The notes beneath the pieces are model-generated. The model searched no databases. It was given only the letters and a program-made list of their open reading frames with translations, and was not told the origin of the DNA. Below, piece by piece: positions 7,423 to 13,288 of a DNA stretch of 32,853 nucleotides. This stretch comes from a virus. The stretch spans positions 1 to 32,853 of the IMG/VR virus record IMGVR_UViG_3300020186_000063. The stretch is one strand, 5' to 3'. How positions within the stretch are numbered: the first letter of the stretch is position 1; every line of letters begins with the position of its first letter. The translations under genes were made by a program, and so were the position numbers.

Positions 7423-8125
7423 ATTACACCGCAAAATTCTTGACAATGGAATAATGAAAGATGCCACTGCTTGGCAGGTTTTTAGCTGGCTTCTTTTAAT
7501 GGTTGACAGAAAGACCGGAAAAGCAAATTTTGGTAGGTTTTGGGCTAGTAAGAGTTTAGGGCTTAACAGCAACACATTTTATAAAGCTCTCTTAAGATTA
7601 TCAAAAAAGTGGCAAATGGTAACACTAAGCAGTAACAACAAATTTACAGAATGTAGCCTCATAAATTGGGAAAAGTATCAATCTGGTAACAGCGATGGTA
7701 ACAACAAAGTAACAACAAGGGAACAACAAAGTAACACTATACAAGAAGTAGAGAATATAGAATTAAGAATATTATCTGCTGATAATACAGAAAAAGAAAA
7801 ACATCCCAATAAGCTCTTACTAAACAAATCCCAACAAATGATGTTCTTAAAAGAGTTTCCCGGACTTGCAACGTCAGAATTAGTTGAGCAAAAAGAGAAA
7901 TGTAATGCCTATATGACCATGTCATCGAAGAATTATACCAACCCCGGTCTATTCTTCCGAGGATGGTTAAGAACCCATATGAGCGAAAAGACAACCAAGA
8001 TATCCATTGACGTAGAAACTGCTAAGGTAATCGCTCCCTTGATTTCTCCTGAAGAAGAAGCGGCTGGTAAAAAGAAGCTGCAGGAGATTAGGGTGAGATT
8101 AAAAAATAAATTTTCCATAAATTAG
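7400..8125 (+). CDS. Phage replication initiator / replisome-organizer-like protein (241 aa)
   Basis: Residues 1-95 match the N-terminal winged-helix domain of phage replisome organizers and lambda O-type proteins: GWVKLHRKILDNG, then WQVFSWLLLMVD, a Gly-Arg turn, SLGLNSNTFYKALLRL and the strand/wing ending in INWEKYQ. Such proteins bind the origin and recruit the helicase. Residues about 95-130 are a Gln/Asn/Thr-rich linker. Residues 140-240 are helical and include LFFRGWLRTHM, as often seen in the C-terminal partner-binding region. AAGGAG precedes the ATG. No helicase is visible in the window, so the host helicase is probably recruited. Confidence 0.7.
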   Translation: MDNTGWVKLHRKILDNGIMKDATAWQVFSWLLLMVDRKTGKANFGRFWASKSLGLNSNTFYKALLRLSKKWQMVTLSSNNKFTECSLINWEKYQSGNSDGNNKVTTREQQSNTIQEVENIELRILSADNTEKEKHPNKLLLNKSQQMMFLKEFPGLATSELVEQKEKCNAYMTMSSKNYTNPGLFFRGWLRTHMSEKTTKISIDVETAKVIAPLISPEEEAAGKKKLQEIRVRLKNKFSIN

Positions 8126-8126
8126 T

Positions 8127-8348
8127 ATGAATAAGACTACCTTAGAACACTTACAGCACCTTCGGCAAGACATACAACAAATAGAAGATAGGCTGGCACT
8201 ACTTCGTGTGGCCTGGGTAAAGGCATCTCCCGGACAAAAGAGGTATATAGTATCTGTGGCGAAGGTTTCAAAAGAAGAGTTGGCTAGGTTGAAGGTAAAG
8301 CTGGATAAAAACGCTGCGCTTGACAAGCAACTAACAGTCCGTGTATAA
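8127..8348 (+). CDS. Small coiled-coil protein (73 aa)
   Basis: It starts 2 nt after the previous stop with no visible Shine-Dalgarno sequence, so it probably depends on translational coupling. Residues 1-28 and 48-68 are helical with heptad-like Leu/Ile spacing (LEHLQHLRQDIQQIEDRL). Its last codons overlap the -10 box of the next promoter. It resembles the small helical accessory proteins found beside phage replication genes. No function is assigned. Confidence 0.55.
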   Translation: MNKTTLEHLQHLRQDIQQIEDRLALLRVAWVKASPGQKRYIVSVAKVSKEELARLKVKLDKNAALDKQLTVRV

Positions 8349-8349
8349 T
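8320..8349 (+). promoter_or_regulatory. Consensus sigma70 promoter with leaderless start
   Basis: Perfect TTGACA (8320-8325), an 18-nt spacer and perfect TATAAT (8344-8349). The next ATG (8357) lies 8 nt past the -10 box, at the expected transcription start, so the mRNA should be leaderless or nearly so. Confidence 0.85.
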
Positions 8350-8356
8350 TATCTGT

Positions 8357-8494
8357 ATGGACTTCAAAGACCACAAGGAAATCTTCGCAGAGATGGGAAG
8401 AGTCTCCAGAAAGAAACGCTTAGAAGGAATGACCCCTAAGCAAATAAGCGATTACATGAAAAGGGTTAGAGCAGGTAAAAAGGAAGCTAAATAG
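8357..8494 (+). CDS. Small basic protein from leaderless promoter (45 aa)
   Basis: The ATG falls at the predicted transcription start of a perfect consensus promoter. The 45-residue product (MDFKDHKEIFAEMGRVS...) is rich in Lys and Arg, and its second half (about 24-40, GMTPKQISDYMKRVRAG) could form a small helix-turn-helix-like pair. No family is recognised. A strong, early promoter devoted to so short a gene suggests a host-takeover or regulatory peptide, but that is inference. Confidence 0.6.
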   Translation: MDFKDHKEIFAEMGRVSRKKRLEGMTPKQISDYMKRVRAGKKEAK

Positions 8495-8511
8495 CAAAAC
8501 TCTTACAGGAC

Positions 8512-8540
8512 TTGACAAGACAAACAGTTTGTGATACACT
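8512..8540 (+). promoter_or_regulatory. Sigma70 promoter with extended -10, leaderless start
   Basis: TTGACA (8512-8517), a 17-nt spacer and TACACT (8535-8540) preceded by TG, one base before the box (extended -10). The ATG at 8549 lies 9 nt downstream, again at the likely transcription start. The in-frame GTG at 8531 precedes the -10 and would not be transcribed. Confidence 0.75.
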
Positions 8541-8548
8541 ACCATCAC

Positions 8549-8794
8549 ATGAAGCTCACAGCATACGATCTATCGGAATTATTCATCGCATCGGCAGAAA
8601 GACACCTCAGCGTTGCAAAGATAGCTAATTCTCAAACGCATTTTTACTCTGAAAAAGTAGGCGCGGAAATACTCCAAGCTATGCAGGATAACTATGACTC
8701 GGAGAAAGAATATACCTCACAGATAGAGTGGCTGACATTAGCAGATCAAAGCAAAGAGATAGACCTAATCGAGTTACACGGAGGAACGATATGA
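8549..8794 (+). CDS. Hypothetical acidic protein (81 aa)
   Basis: The start is placed at 8549 because the promoter's -10 box (8535-8540) leaves an upstream GTG (8531) outside the transcript. The protein (MKLTAYDLSELFIASAERHL...) is helical and acidic, with no Cys and no membrane segment. It ends in ATGA overlap with the transglycosylase-like gene, whose ribosome-binding site CACGGAGG is inside this gene. No family is recognised. Confidence 0.6.
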   Translation: MKLTAYDLSELFIASAERHLSVAKIANSQTHFYSEKVGAEILQAMQDNYDSEKEYTSQIEWLTLADQSKEIDLIELHGGTI

Positions 8795-9318
8795 GAAGCA
8801 GATTAAACAGACAGGGTAGCAATCAATATCGAAACAAGAGGCGTTCATCGTGGAAGATCTACACTTTCGGATACATCATCGTTGTGCTTCTTTTCATCCT
8901 GACGGCTCAGTATTACAAGAATGAAGGTGCTGCCAAGGTTTACGCTGAGGAAGTTTATACAGCAGAAAACATCATCTCCCCACTCGCTGACGAGCCAAAG
9001 GTTAAAGAGGCCACTGATAAACAGTCGATATCAATAAGAAATAAAATCCGTGAGGTATTCGGAGATCATGCTGATAAAGCGTTCAAGGTCCTCTCTTGTG
9101 AGAATGCAGCACTTAATCCTAACGCAGTGAATACAGCAGGAAACGAGCCGGCAGGCAGTCGCGACATCGGAGTATTTCAAATCAACGAATATTGGCAGAA
9201 AACACAGGGAAAGTTCTTATTCGATCCTGAGGTAAATATCAAAATCGCTTACATCATCTTTAAAGATAACGGCTATTCATTTGATCGTTGGACATGTGGA
9301 AGAAAGTTTGGAATCTAA
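8791..9318 (+). CDS. Membrane-anchored lysozyme / lytic-transglycosylase-like protein (175 aa)
   Basis: GGAGG lies 6 nt before the ATG at 8791, and an upstream in-frame ATG (8728) is rejected as it lacks one. Residues 1-20 are basic, 22-41 form one membrane anchor, and about 80-170 are a lysozyme-like fold: CENAALNPNAV with the likely catalytic E104, then RDIGVFQIN (124-132) and KIAYIIFKDNG. This is the classic goose/Slt-type order (E-S-x-NP, G-x-FQIN). The protein should act on peptidoglycan outside the membrane. Its position among early replication genes, away from the lysis cassette, is unusual. A role in wall remodelling or superinfection exclusion is possible. Confidence 0.75.
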   Translation: MRSRLNRQGSNQYRNKRRSSWKIYTFGYIIVVLLFILTAQYYKNEGAAKVYAEEVYTAENIISPLADEPKVKEATDKQSISIRNKIREVFGDHADKAFKVLSCENAALNPNAVNTAGNEPAGSRDIGVFQINEYWQKTQGKFLFDPEVNIKIAYIIFKDNGYSFDRWTCGRKFGI

Positions 9319-9329
9319 GGAGGAAAATT

Positions 9330-9830
9330 ATGCCAGTTAATATACACGGAAAACAATACATCACAGTAGCAGAGAGACTTGCGGAAGCACGAGAGGATTT
9401 AGTCTCGATAAACACTGAGGTCATCCCTAATGGTGGATCAGTTGTTATCAAGGCAACAGTCGTGACAAAAAAAGGTACTTTCACAGGTATCTCAGCAGCG
9501 AACCCAAATAAGTCAATTGAGAAGCAATCCCCTTATGAAGTCGCTGAGACATCAGCAGTAGGTAGAGCCTTGGGGTTCGCAGGATACGGAGTAATCGACA
9601 GCATTGCATCAGCTGATGAAATCGTAAAGGCTCAGGCAGTTCAGGAAGAGGATGACGGATTAGTGAGGGAAGTATACGAGGACAGGGCAACAATTGATGC
9701 GAGGCATCAACCAAGGACATGCTCTGAGCATCAAGTAGAGATGGAGCGGAAGATATCAGTAAAGACAGATAAAGCCTACTGGTCACACAGAGAGAATGGG
9801 CAAATTTGTTTTGGGAAAGGACTTCAATGA
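9330..9830 (+). CDS. Erf/Rad52-like single-strand annealing protein with zinc-ribbon tail (166 aa)
   Basis: AAGGAGG precedes the ATG at 9330, so a longer frame from 9288 is rejected. Residues 8-90 carry the pattern of phage single-strand annealing proteins: YITVAERLAEAR, a beta region with VVIKATVVTKKG, and the hallmark ETSAVGRALGFAGYG (73-87). Residues 125-166 hold C131, H134, H153 and C160, a probable zinc-binding tail. Such proteins pair complementary single strands during phage recombination-dependent replication. The resolvase gene downstream (RusA) would complete the pathway. No partner exonuclease is visible in this window. Confidence 0.75.
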   Translation: MPVNIHGKQYITVAERLAEAREDLVSINTEVIPNGGSVVIKATVVTKKGTFTGISAANPNKSIEKQSPYEVAETSAVGRALGFAGYGVIDSIASADEIVKAQAVQEEDDGLVREVYEDRATIDARHQPRTCSEHQVEMERKISVKTDKAYWSHRENGQICFGKGLQ

Positions 9831-9959
9831 CTCTCATTGGTTGCAGCAATGTGGACGAGTGAGTAGTGGTGTGGTCTGAAAAGACAGGGATTTACGCTAG
9901 GGGAGATCCTCGAAATGGGCAGAAACATTTTTCTCCCCTAGCAAACATAGAGTTGGACT
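9831..9959 (+). ncRNA. Structured non-coding segment, possible RNA element or origin
   Basis: This 129-nt gap between two genes in a densely packed genome contains three hairpins: CATTG/CAATG (9835-9851), GTCT-GAAA-AGAC (9874-9885) and a perfect 11-bp pair GCTAGGGGAGA (9896-9906) with TCTCCCCTAGC (9932-9942). No U-tract follows, so it is not an intrinsic terminator. It does not fit a tRNA. An RNA regulator, an mRNA-processing site or a replication origin are all possible. Confidence 0.45.
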
Positions 9960-10280
9960 ATGAAAACACAACAAGATAAAGTTTTACAGTTACTAAAAGC
10001 ATCAGGATCTAGGGGTGTTAATTCCTACGACCTTACATATCTCCACGCAATTAAACAAGCACCGACTCGAATCTCCGAATTAAAAGAACAAAATCATCGG
10101 ATATTTTCACGCACAGAGAAGAATAGAAGCGTTACCTACATTTTACAAAGCAACTTTGTCCCCACCACCAAGAACAAAGAAACTGATGAAGAATATGTTT
10201 GGATATACGAAGAAAACTCTGCTCGTCGCGTTTCTAGATCTCAAATGAAGCCTACTCAATTAAACCTGAGTATGACTTGA
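9960..10280 (+). CDS. Winged helix-turn-helix protein, HTH_39-like (106 aa)
   Basis: Residues 1-62 match the small phage HTH_39-type domain: TQQDKVLQLLKASG, then GVNSYDLTYL, the recognition-helix region APTRISELKEQNHRIFS, and a wing (SVTYIL). It should bind DNA, perhaps as a local regulator of early or middle genes. The remaining 40 residues are charged and include YVWIYEEN. It is preceded by the structured non-coding segment and lacks a clear Shine-Dalgarno sequence. Confidence 0.65.
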   Translation: MKTQQDKVLQLLKASGSRGVNSYDLTYLHAIKQAPTRISELKEQNHRIFSRTEKNRSVTYILQSNFVPTTKNKETDEEYVWIYEENSARRVSRSQMKPTQLNLSMT

Positions 10281-10334
10281 GGGAGAGAGGGCGTGAGCCT
10301 TAGTTGATTGATACAGTAAATATTATTTAAGTAC

Positions 10335-10481
10335 ATGAATATTATCAATGATTTAAAAGAAAGATTAGAGAAGTTAAGGAAGAAATGGGTAGATCGTCCT
10401 GCAATGAGAAGTCTTACTGAGAAACGGGCGAAGATACTAAAAACCTTGTTGGAAAAGTATGAAGGAAAAGAAATTGCATAA
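10335..10481 (+). CDS. Small helical basic protein (48 aa)
   Basis: This short frame (MNIINDLKERLEKLRKKW...) is almost entirely charged helix with Leu/Ile at heptad-like spacing. It overlaps the next zinc-ribbon gene by 23 nt in a different frame. There is only a weak ribosome-binding site. Its place in an unbroken chain of overlapping small genes supports it. Function unknown. Confidence 0.5.
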   Translation: MNIINDLKERLEKLRKKWVDRPAMRSLTEKRAKILKTLLEKYEGKEIA

Positions 10482-10587
10482 GTGTTTTGATTGCAAAGCC
10501 CTAGTTCATATGAACGCGGATAGATGCAAGCCCTGCTCAGAAGACCATAGGGAGCAGAAAGCAAGAGAGTACTCAAAAAGTAAATGA
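10459..10587 (+). CDS. Zinc-ribbon micro-protein (42 aa)
   Basis: Two Cys pairs, C9-x2-C12 and C23-x2-C26, are separated by ten residues (CFDCKALVHMNADRCKPC), a compact zinc ribbon. The rest is basic and charged. The start overlaps the previous gene and the end forms ATGA with the RusA gene (10584-10587). Nucleic-acid binding or protein bridging is likely, but no partner is known. It may assist the resolvase with which it is translationally linked. Confidence 0.6.
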   Translation: MKEKKLHKCFDCKALVHMNADRCKPCSEDHREQKAREYSKSK

Positions 10588-10952
10588 AAAATTGTATTTT
10601 TATCATCCCTGGAGAATTAACTGATCTGAATACGTATATAAACGCTGAGAGAACAAATCGTTATAAGGCAGCGAGTATCAAGAAAGCTGAAACGCAGCGA
10701 GTTTGGGGAGAGTTAGAGAATCAGAAGGTAAAACCGATTAAGGGAATAGTTGAGATGATCTGTACATGGTATACCAAGGATCTCAAGAAGGATAGCGACA
10801 ATGTAGCATTTGCTCTCAAATACATATTAGATGGCATGGTGCTTGCGAAAGTGTTGCCGGACGATAGCAGGAAGTATACAGGCTCGATTGTGCATATATT
10901 CGATGTTGACGCTAAGAAACCAAGAGTTGAGATAGATATAACGCAGAGATAA
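10584..10952 (+). CDS. rusA: RusA-family Holliday junction resolvase (122 aa)
   Basis: RusA is a homodimeric metal-dependent endonuclease that resolves four-way junctions formed in phage recombination. The family signature is plain: KKDSDNVAFALKYILDG with D70 and D72, then LPDDSRKY with D93/D94 and a basic stretch, corresponding to the catalytic Asp trio of E. coli RusA (D70, D72, D91). The N-terminal PGELTDLNTYINAER also fits. The length of 122 aa is standard for the family. It lies downstream of the annealing protein, giving an anneal-then-resolve pathway. Confidence 0.9.
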   Translation: MKNCIFIIPGELTDLNTYINAERTNRYKAASIKKAETQRVWGELENQKVKPIKGIVEMICTWYTKDLKKDSDNVAFALKYILDGMVLAKVLPDDSRKYTGSIVHIFDVDAKKPRVEIDITQR

Positions 10953-10967
10953 TTTTCATACTGTCCT

Positions 10968-11087
10968 ATGAAAAACAATCGAACAGCAAAAGCTGTGTAC
11001 AGGGTACTTGAGTATCTTGCGAAAAGATATAACAGTCAGATGTGTAGAGATCTCTGCTATAGAATCTATTGGGAGTTTACAAAATGA
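10968..11087 (+). CDS. Small basic protein (39 aa)
   Basis: Short frame starting MKNNRTAKAVYRVLEYLAK with Tyr/Arg-rich helical content and two Cys (MCRDLCYR). It ends in ATGA with the next membrane-peptide gene and is the first member of a chain of four genes linked by 4-nt overlaps. No ribosome-binding site is evident. Function unknown. Confidence 0.5.
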   Translation: MKNNRTAKAVYRVLEYLAKRYNSQMCRDLCYRIYWEFTK

Positions 11088-11242
11088 ATTTAGATATAGT
11101 TAGTTACATGGCAGGACTTTTAACTTTTCCGGCAATACTCGTTGGGCTGAGTATCTTATTAGGAGCAATCAGTAGTGTTGAGGATAGGGAGCGAGAAGAA
11201 GAATTATTCGATTGGAAAAATTCGTATAAGGATAAGCTATGA
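11084..11242 (+). CDS. Single-pass membrane protein with acidic tail (52 aa)
   Basis: Residues 8-30 are a hydrophobic helix (around GLLTFPAILVGLSILLGA), followed by a highly charged cytoplasmic-type tail with EDREREEELFDW. It begins and ends in ATGA overlaps. Small membrane proteins of this form occur in phage accessory regions, where some act in superinfection exclusion or defence inhibition, but nothing in this sequence fixes the role. Confidence 0.55.
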   Translation: MNLDIVSYMAGLLTFPAILVGLSILLGAISSVEDREREEELFDWKNSYKDKL

Positions 11243-11313
11243 GGTGTATTTTAAATGTAATTATGTTTTTTGTTATTCTTTTTAGCTTGGCTGTAGTTTG
11301 GGTATTGTTATGA
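11239..11313 (+). CDS. Hydrophobic micro-protein (24 aa)
   Basis: The frame (MRCILNVIMFFVILFSLAVV...) is one continuous membrane helix with a basic N-terminus. It is linked to both neighbours by ATGA overlaps, which is the main support for translation. It could be a toxin-like or modulator peptide, or a coupling ORF. Confidence 0.45.
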   Translation: MRCILNVIMFFVILFSLAVVWVLL

Positions 11314-11831
11314 AAAAACTAACACTTAAATACTACTTCCATATTCACCATGGAATACTGGTAGAGGCATTGACTGAACCTTTAAAAAATAGGATTAAAT
11401 ACATTAAGGAGAATAAACCAAAGGATGAGATTGAGTTAAGGCTAAAACTTATCAAACCTGTCAAGGGTAAGTTACCTAGTGAGTTTATTGAAGCAGACCA
11501 AACATGGGATAAAGCATACCAAGCACGGGATAAAGCATACCAAGCAAGGGGTAAAGCACACCAAACATGGGATAAAGCATACCAAGCATGGGATAAAGCA
11601 TACCAAGCAAGGGGTAAAGCAAACCAAGCATTCATTAAAGCAGACCAAGCAAGGGGTAAAGCAAACCAAGCATGGGGTAAAGCAAACCAAGCAGCGGATA
11701 AAGCAGACCAAGCATGGGATAAAGCACGAGAAGATAACATGCCAGCTCTTGAGAAGTTACATAAAAAAGAATGTGGATGTGGGTGGAACGGAGAAACTAT
11801 CTTTACTGAAGAGAATGGGTTGGATAAATAA
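11310..11831 (+). CDS. Ala/Gln/Lys heptad-repeat protein with Cys pair (173 aa)
   Basis: The start at 11310 forms ATGA with the previous stop. Residues 1-60 are globular and basic (MKKLTLKYYFHIHHGIL...). Residues 62-138 are eleven consecutive heptads of the form A-x-Q-A-x-x-K (for example AYQARDK, ANQAWGK), predicting a long, soluble amphipathic helix or coiled coil. The C-terminus has CGCGWNGET, a possible metal site. The 21-nt units are nearly identical at DNA level, so the array is likely recombinogenic and length-variable. The neighbour at 11833 has related Ala/Trp/Tyr-rich helix. No function is assigned. Confidence 0.7.
   Translation: MKKLTLKYYFHIHHGILVEALTEPLKNRIKYIKENKPKDEIELRLKLIKPVKGKLPSEFIEADQTWDKAYQARDKAYQARGKAHQTWDKAYQAWDKAYQARGKANQAFIKADQARGKANQAWGKANQAADKADQAWDKAREDNMPALEKLHKKECGCGWNGETIFTEENGLDK
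11493..11723 (+). repeat. Tandem 21-nt repeat, eleven units
   Basis: Units of the type GATAAAGCATACCAAGCA plus a variable codon repeat eleven times in phase with the gene's codons. Because the unit is a multiple of three, the other frames are also free of stops and produce spurious ORFs on both strands. Confidence 0.92.
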
Positions 11832-11832
11832 T

Positions 11833-11988
11833 ATGAAAAAACTAACTAAAGAAGAACAAAGAGCCGAGGCATGGGAGGTCTGCAATGCAATAACAGAATT
11901 AGCATGGAAAGCCTACCTAGCAACACAAGACTTAGCATATGAAGCCTACAGTGTAAAACTCAGGGAGATATACAAGGAGAGTAAATAA
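11833..11988 (+). CDS. MKKLTKEEQ-start helical protein (51 aa)
   Basis: It starts one base after the previous stop. The first nine codons (MKKLTKEEQ) are nearly identical at DNA level to those of genes at 12882 and 16299, whose remaining sequences are unrelated. The body (AEAWEVCNAITELAWKAY, then AYEAYS) is Ala/Trp/Tyr-rich helix resembling a degenerate form of the upstream heptads. This frame stays open upstream through the repeat array to 11479, an effect of the repeat phase. Function unknown. Confidence 0.55.
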   Translation: MKKLTKEEQRAEAWEVCNAITELAWKAYLATQDLAYEAYSVKLREIYKESK

Positions 11989-11989
11989 T

Positions 11990-12253
11990 ATGAAAAATTA
12001 CTATAAAAAGGAAAAAATAAAATTTATGGCTACAATTGGATGGAATGGTGGAACTGTCGAGAAGGCTCTTAATGCAGTGATTACAGATCAAGGCTTTCTA
12101 AAAAAACGTAAAGGATATAAAACTTTTGGTGAGATGGTTGATGTACTTTGGAAAATAAATAAACAAAATAGAAAGATGGGATTTACTTCGGAATATACAG
12201 TTATTTTACCATTAAAGGGAACAAAACCAATTTATAAAAAGACACTTAACTAA
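11990..12253 (+). CDS. Hypothetical basic protein (87 aa)
   Basis: It starts one base after the previous stop; AAGGAGAGTAAATAAT upstream may serve as a ribosome-binding site. The protein begins MKNYYKKEKIKF and contains ATIGWNGGTVEKAL and EYTVILPLKGTKP, suggesting a small alpha/beta fold. Its stop codon is the first three bases of the 22-nt junction repeat. No family is recognised. Confidence 0.55.
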   Translation: MKNYYKKEKIKFMATIGWNGGTVEKALNAVITDQGFLKKRKGYKTFGEMVDVLWKINKQNRKMGFTSEYTVILPLKGTKPIYKKTLN

Positions 12254-12272
12254 ACCTTTACTTATATGAAAA
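12251..12272 (+). repeat. 22-nt junction repeat, copy 1 of 6
   Basis: Sequence TAAACCTTTACTTATATG followed by AAAA. Its first TAA is the stop of the upstream gene and its ATG (12266) starts the methyltransferase gene. It lacks any Shine-Dalgarno bases. Identical copies begin at 12867, 14382, 15901, 16284 and 16458. Confidence 0.95.
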
Positions 12273-12865
12273 CTGATTCAACCAAAATAATATTGGACTT
12301 ATGTGGTGGTACTGGCGCATGGTCAAAACCATATAAAGATGCTGGCTATGATGTGAGACTAATTACGTTACCGGATAATGACGTTAGAACTTATGAGCCA
12401 CCTGAAAATGTATACGGGATTTTAGCAGCTCCGCCTTGCACTATGTTTTCGTTAGCGAGAACAAGAGCTAAAAAGCCAAGAGATTTTAATGAGGGAATGG
12501 AAACTGTAGAAGTATGTTTACAGATTATATGGAAATGTAGAAAACAAAACAAGCTAGCCTTCTGGGCGTTAGAAAATCCAATGGGATATTTAAGACAATT
12601 TTTAGGTAAACCACCATTTCATTTTAACCCCTGGGAATTTGGAGATGCTTACACTAAAGGGACTGATATTTGGGGATACTTCAACTTCCCTATTAAAAAG
12701 TTTACAAATATCGACCAGGTAATGACTGAAGACCAAAAACTCAAGTGTTCAATCAATAATCGTAAACTTCCAAGTATCTCAATGATAACAGGAAGCAAGC
12801 AACAGACAGCTAGGGCAATTACCCCACAAGGTTTTGCACAAGCATTTTATAAAGCTAATACTTAA
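12266..12865 (+). CDS. C5-cytosine DNA methyltransferase-like protein (199 aa)
   Basis: The family transfers a methyl group from S-adenosylmethionine to cytosine C5. Motif I is LDLCGGTGAWS (residues 10-20). Motif IV is APPCTMFS with the catalytic-type C58. Motif VI is ALENPMG (ENP at 103-105). The end, TPQGFAQAFYKAN, resembles motif X. At 199 aa it is far shorter than typical Dcm-type enzymes and has little room for a target-recognition domain, as in many compact phage versions. It may protect phage DNA from restriction. It starts in the 22-nt junction repeat without a Shine-Dalgarno site. Confidence 0.8.
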   Translation: MKTDSTKIILDLCGGTGAWSKPYKDAGYDVRLITLPDNDVRTYEPPENVYGILAAPPCTMFSLARTRAKKPRDFNEGMETVEVCLQIIWKCRKQNKLAFWALENPMGYLRQFLGKPPFHFNPWEFGDAYTKGTDIWGYFNFPIKKFTNIDQVMTEDQKLKCSINNRKLPSISMITGSKQQTARAITPQGFAQAFYKANT

Positions 12866-12866
12866 C

Positions 12867-12888
12867 TAAACCTTTACTTATATGAAAA
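12867..12888 (+). repeat. 22-nt junction repeat, copy 2 of 6
   Basis: Exact copy whose ATG (12882) starts the next gene. Here the upstream stop (12863-12865) lies just outside the repeat, in an extended match CTTAAC shared with the copy at 16284. Confidence 0.95.
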
Positions 12889-13016
12889 AACTAACTAAAG
12901 AAGAACAAGCATTTGATGAACAGTTTGATCCTATGAAAGCAATAGAGCAATTGGTAGACGAAGCAAAGAGGCTTAAAGAGAAGTACTCAGACAAGGAGAA
13001 AGGACAAGATGAATAA
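12882..13016 (+). CDS. MKKLTKEEQ-start small acidic protein (44 aa)
   Basis: The start codon is that of junction repeat copy 2. The first nine residues are the shared MKKLTKEEQ leader. The rest is helical and charged (AFDEQFDPMKAIEQL...), ending in SDKEKGQDE. The last codons GAT GAA TAA overlap the ATG AAT AA of the next gene, a junction repeated elsewhere in this island. Function unknown. Confidence 0.5.
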   Translation: MKKLTKEEQAFDEQFDPMKAIEQLVDEAKRLKEKYSDKEKGQDE

Positions 13017-13122
13017 CAACGGAACACCATATACTGATGAAGAATGGAAAGCGTGGTACGCAAATGAAAGCAGTAGCGAAAGATTTGAAAGAGAACAAGA
13101 AAGAAAGGAGCAAGATGAATAA
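13009..13122 (+). CDS. Small charged protein (37 aa)
   Basis: It overlaps the previous gene by 8 nt at GATGAATAAC. The sequence MNNNGTPYTDEEWKAWYAN is followed by an Arg/Glu-rich helix ending QERKEQDE. It ends in the same overlapping junction with the next gene, whose ribosome-binding site AAAGGAG lies inside this frame. Function unknown. Confidence 0.45.
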   Translation: MNNNGTPYTDEEWKAWYANESSSERFEREQERKEQDE

Positions 13123-13288
13123 CTATATAAGAAAAACATATTCAGAGTTAGTAGCGTTACGTCGATTGAAAGAGATTGAGAAAAAAAATGGAGGCTTGAT
13201 CAATGGTAACTTTTCTTTTGTGGCACATGAAAATAAAATTAAAGTGAAGCGGTTACGTGAGCTTTACCAGGAGGAGAGTACGGCATGA
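13115..13288 (+). CDS. Small basic protein (57 aa)
   Basis: The start at 13115 is chosen for AAAGGAG at 4 nt spacing and the GATGAATAAC overlap; a longer frame from 13037 lacks support. The product (MNNYIRKTYSELVALRRL...) is basic with a central KKNGGLINGNFSFVAHENKIKV that may form a hairpin, then KRLRELYQEE. It ends in ATGA overlap with the next gene. No family is recognised. Confidence 0.5.
   Translation: MNNYIRKTYSELVALRRLKEIEKKNGGLINGNFSFVAHENKIKVKRLRELYQEESTA

Noticed and set aside
9896-9942. tRNA gene
   Set aside because: There is a strong 11-bp stem but no D- or T-arm consensus, no anticodon arm of proper size and no CCA-type end. The loop is a single 25-nt strand.
11493-11723. CRISPR-like array
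   Set aside because: The 21-nt units are contiguous with no unique spacers and are codon-phased inside a gene.
11479-11832. Long open frame offset by one from the heptad-repeat gene (and long minus-strand frames over the same DNA)
   Set aside because: The 21-nt repeat unit is a multiple of three, so all frames lack stops. Only the 11310 frame has a globular N-terminus and ATGA coupling. The downstream part from 11833 is kept as a gene.
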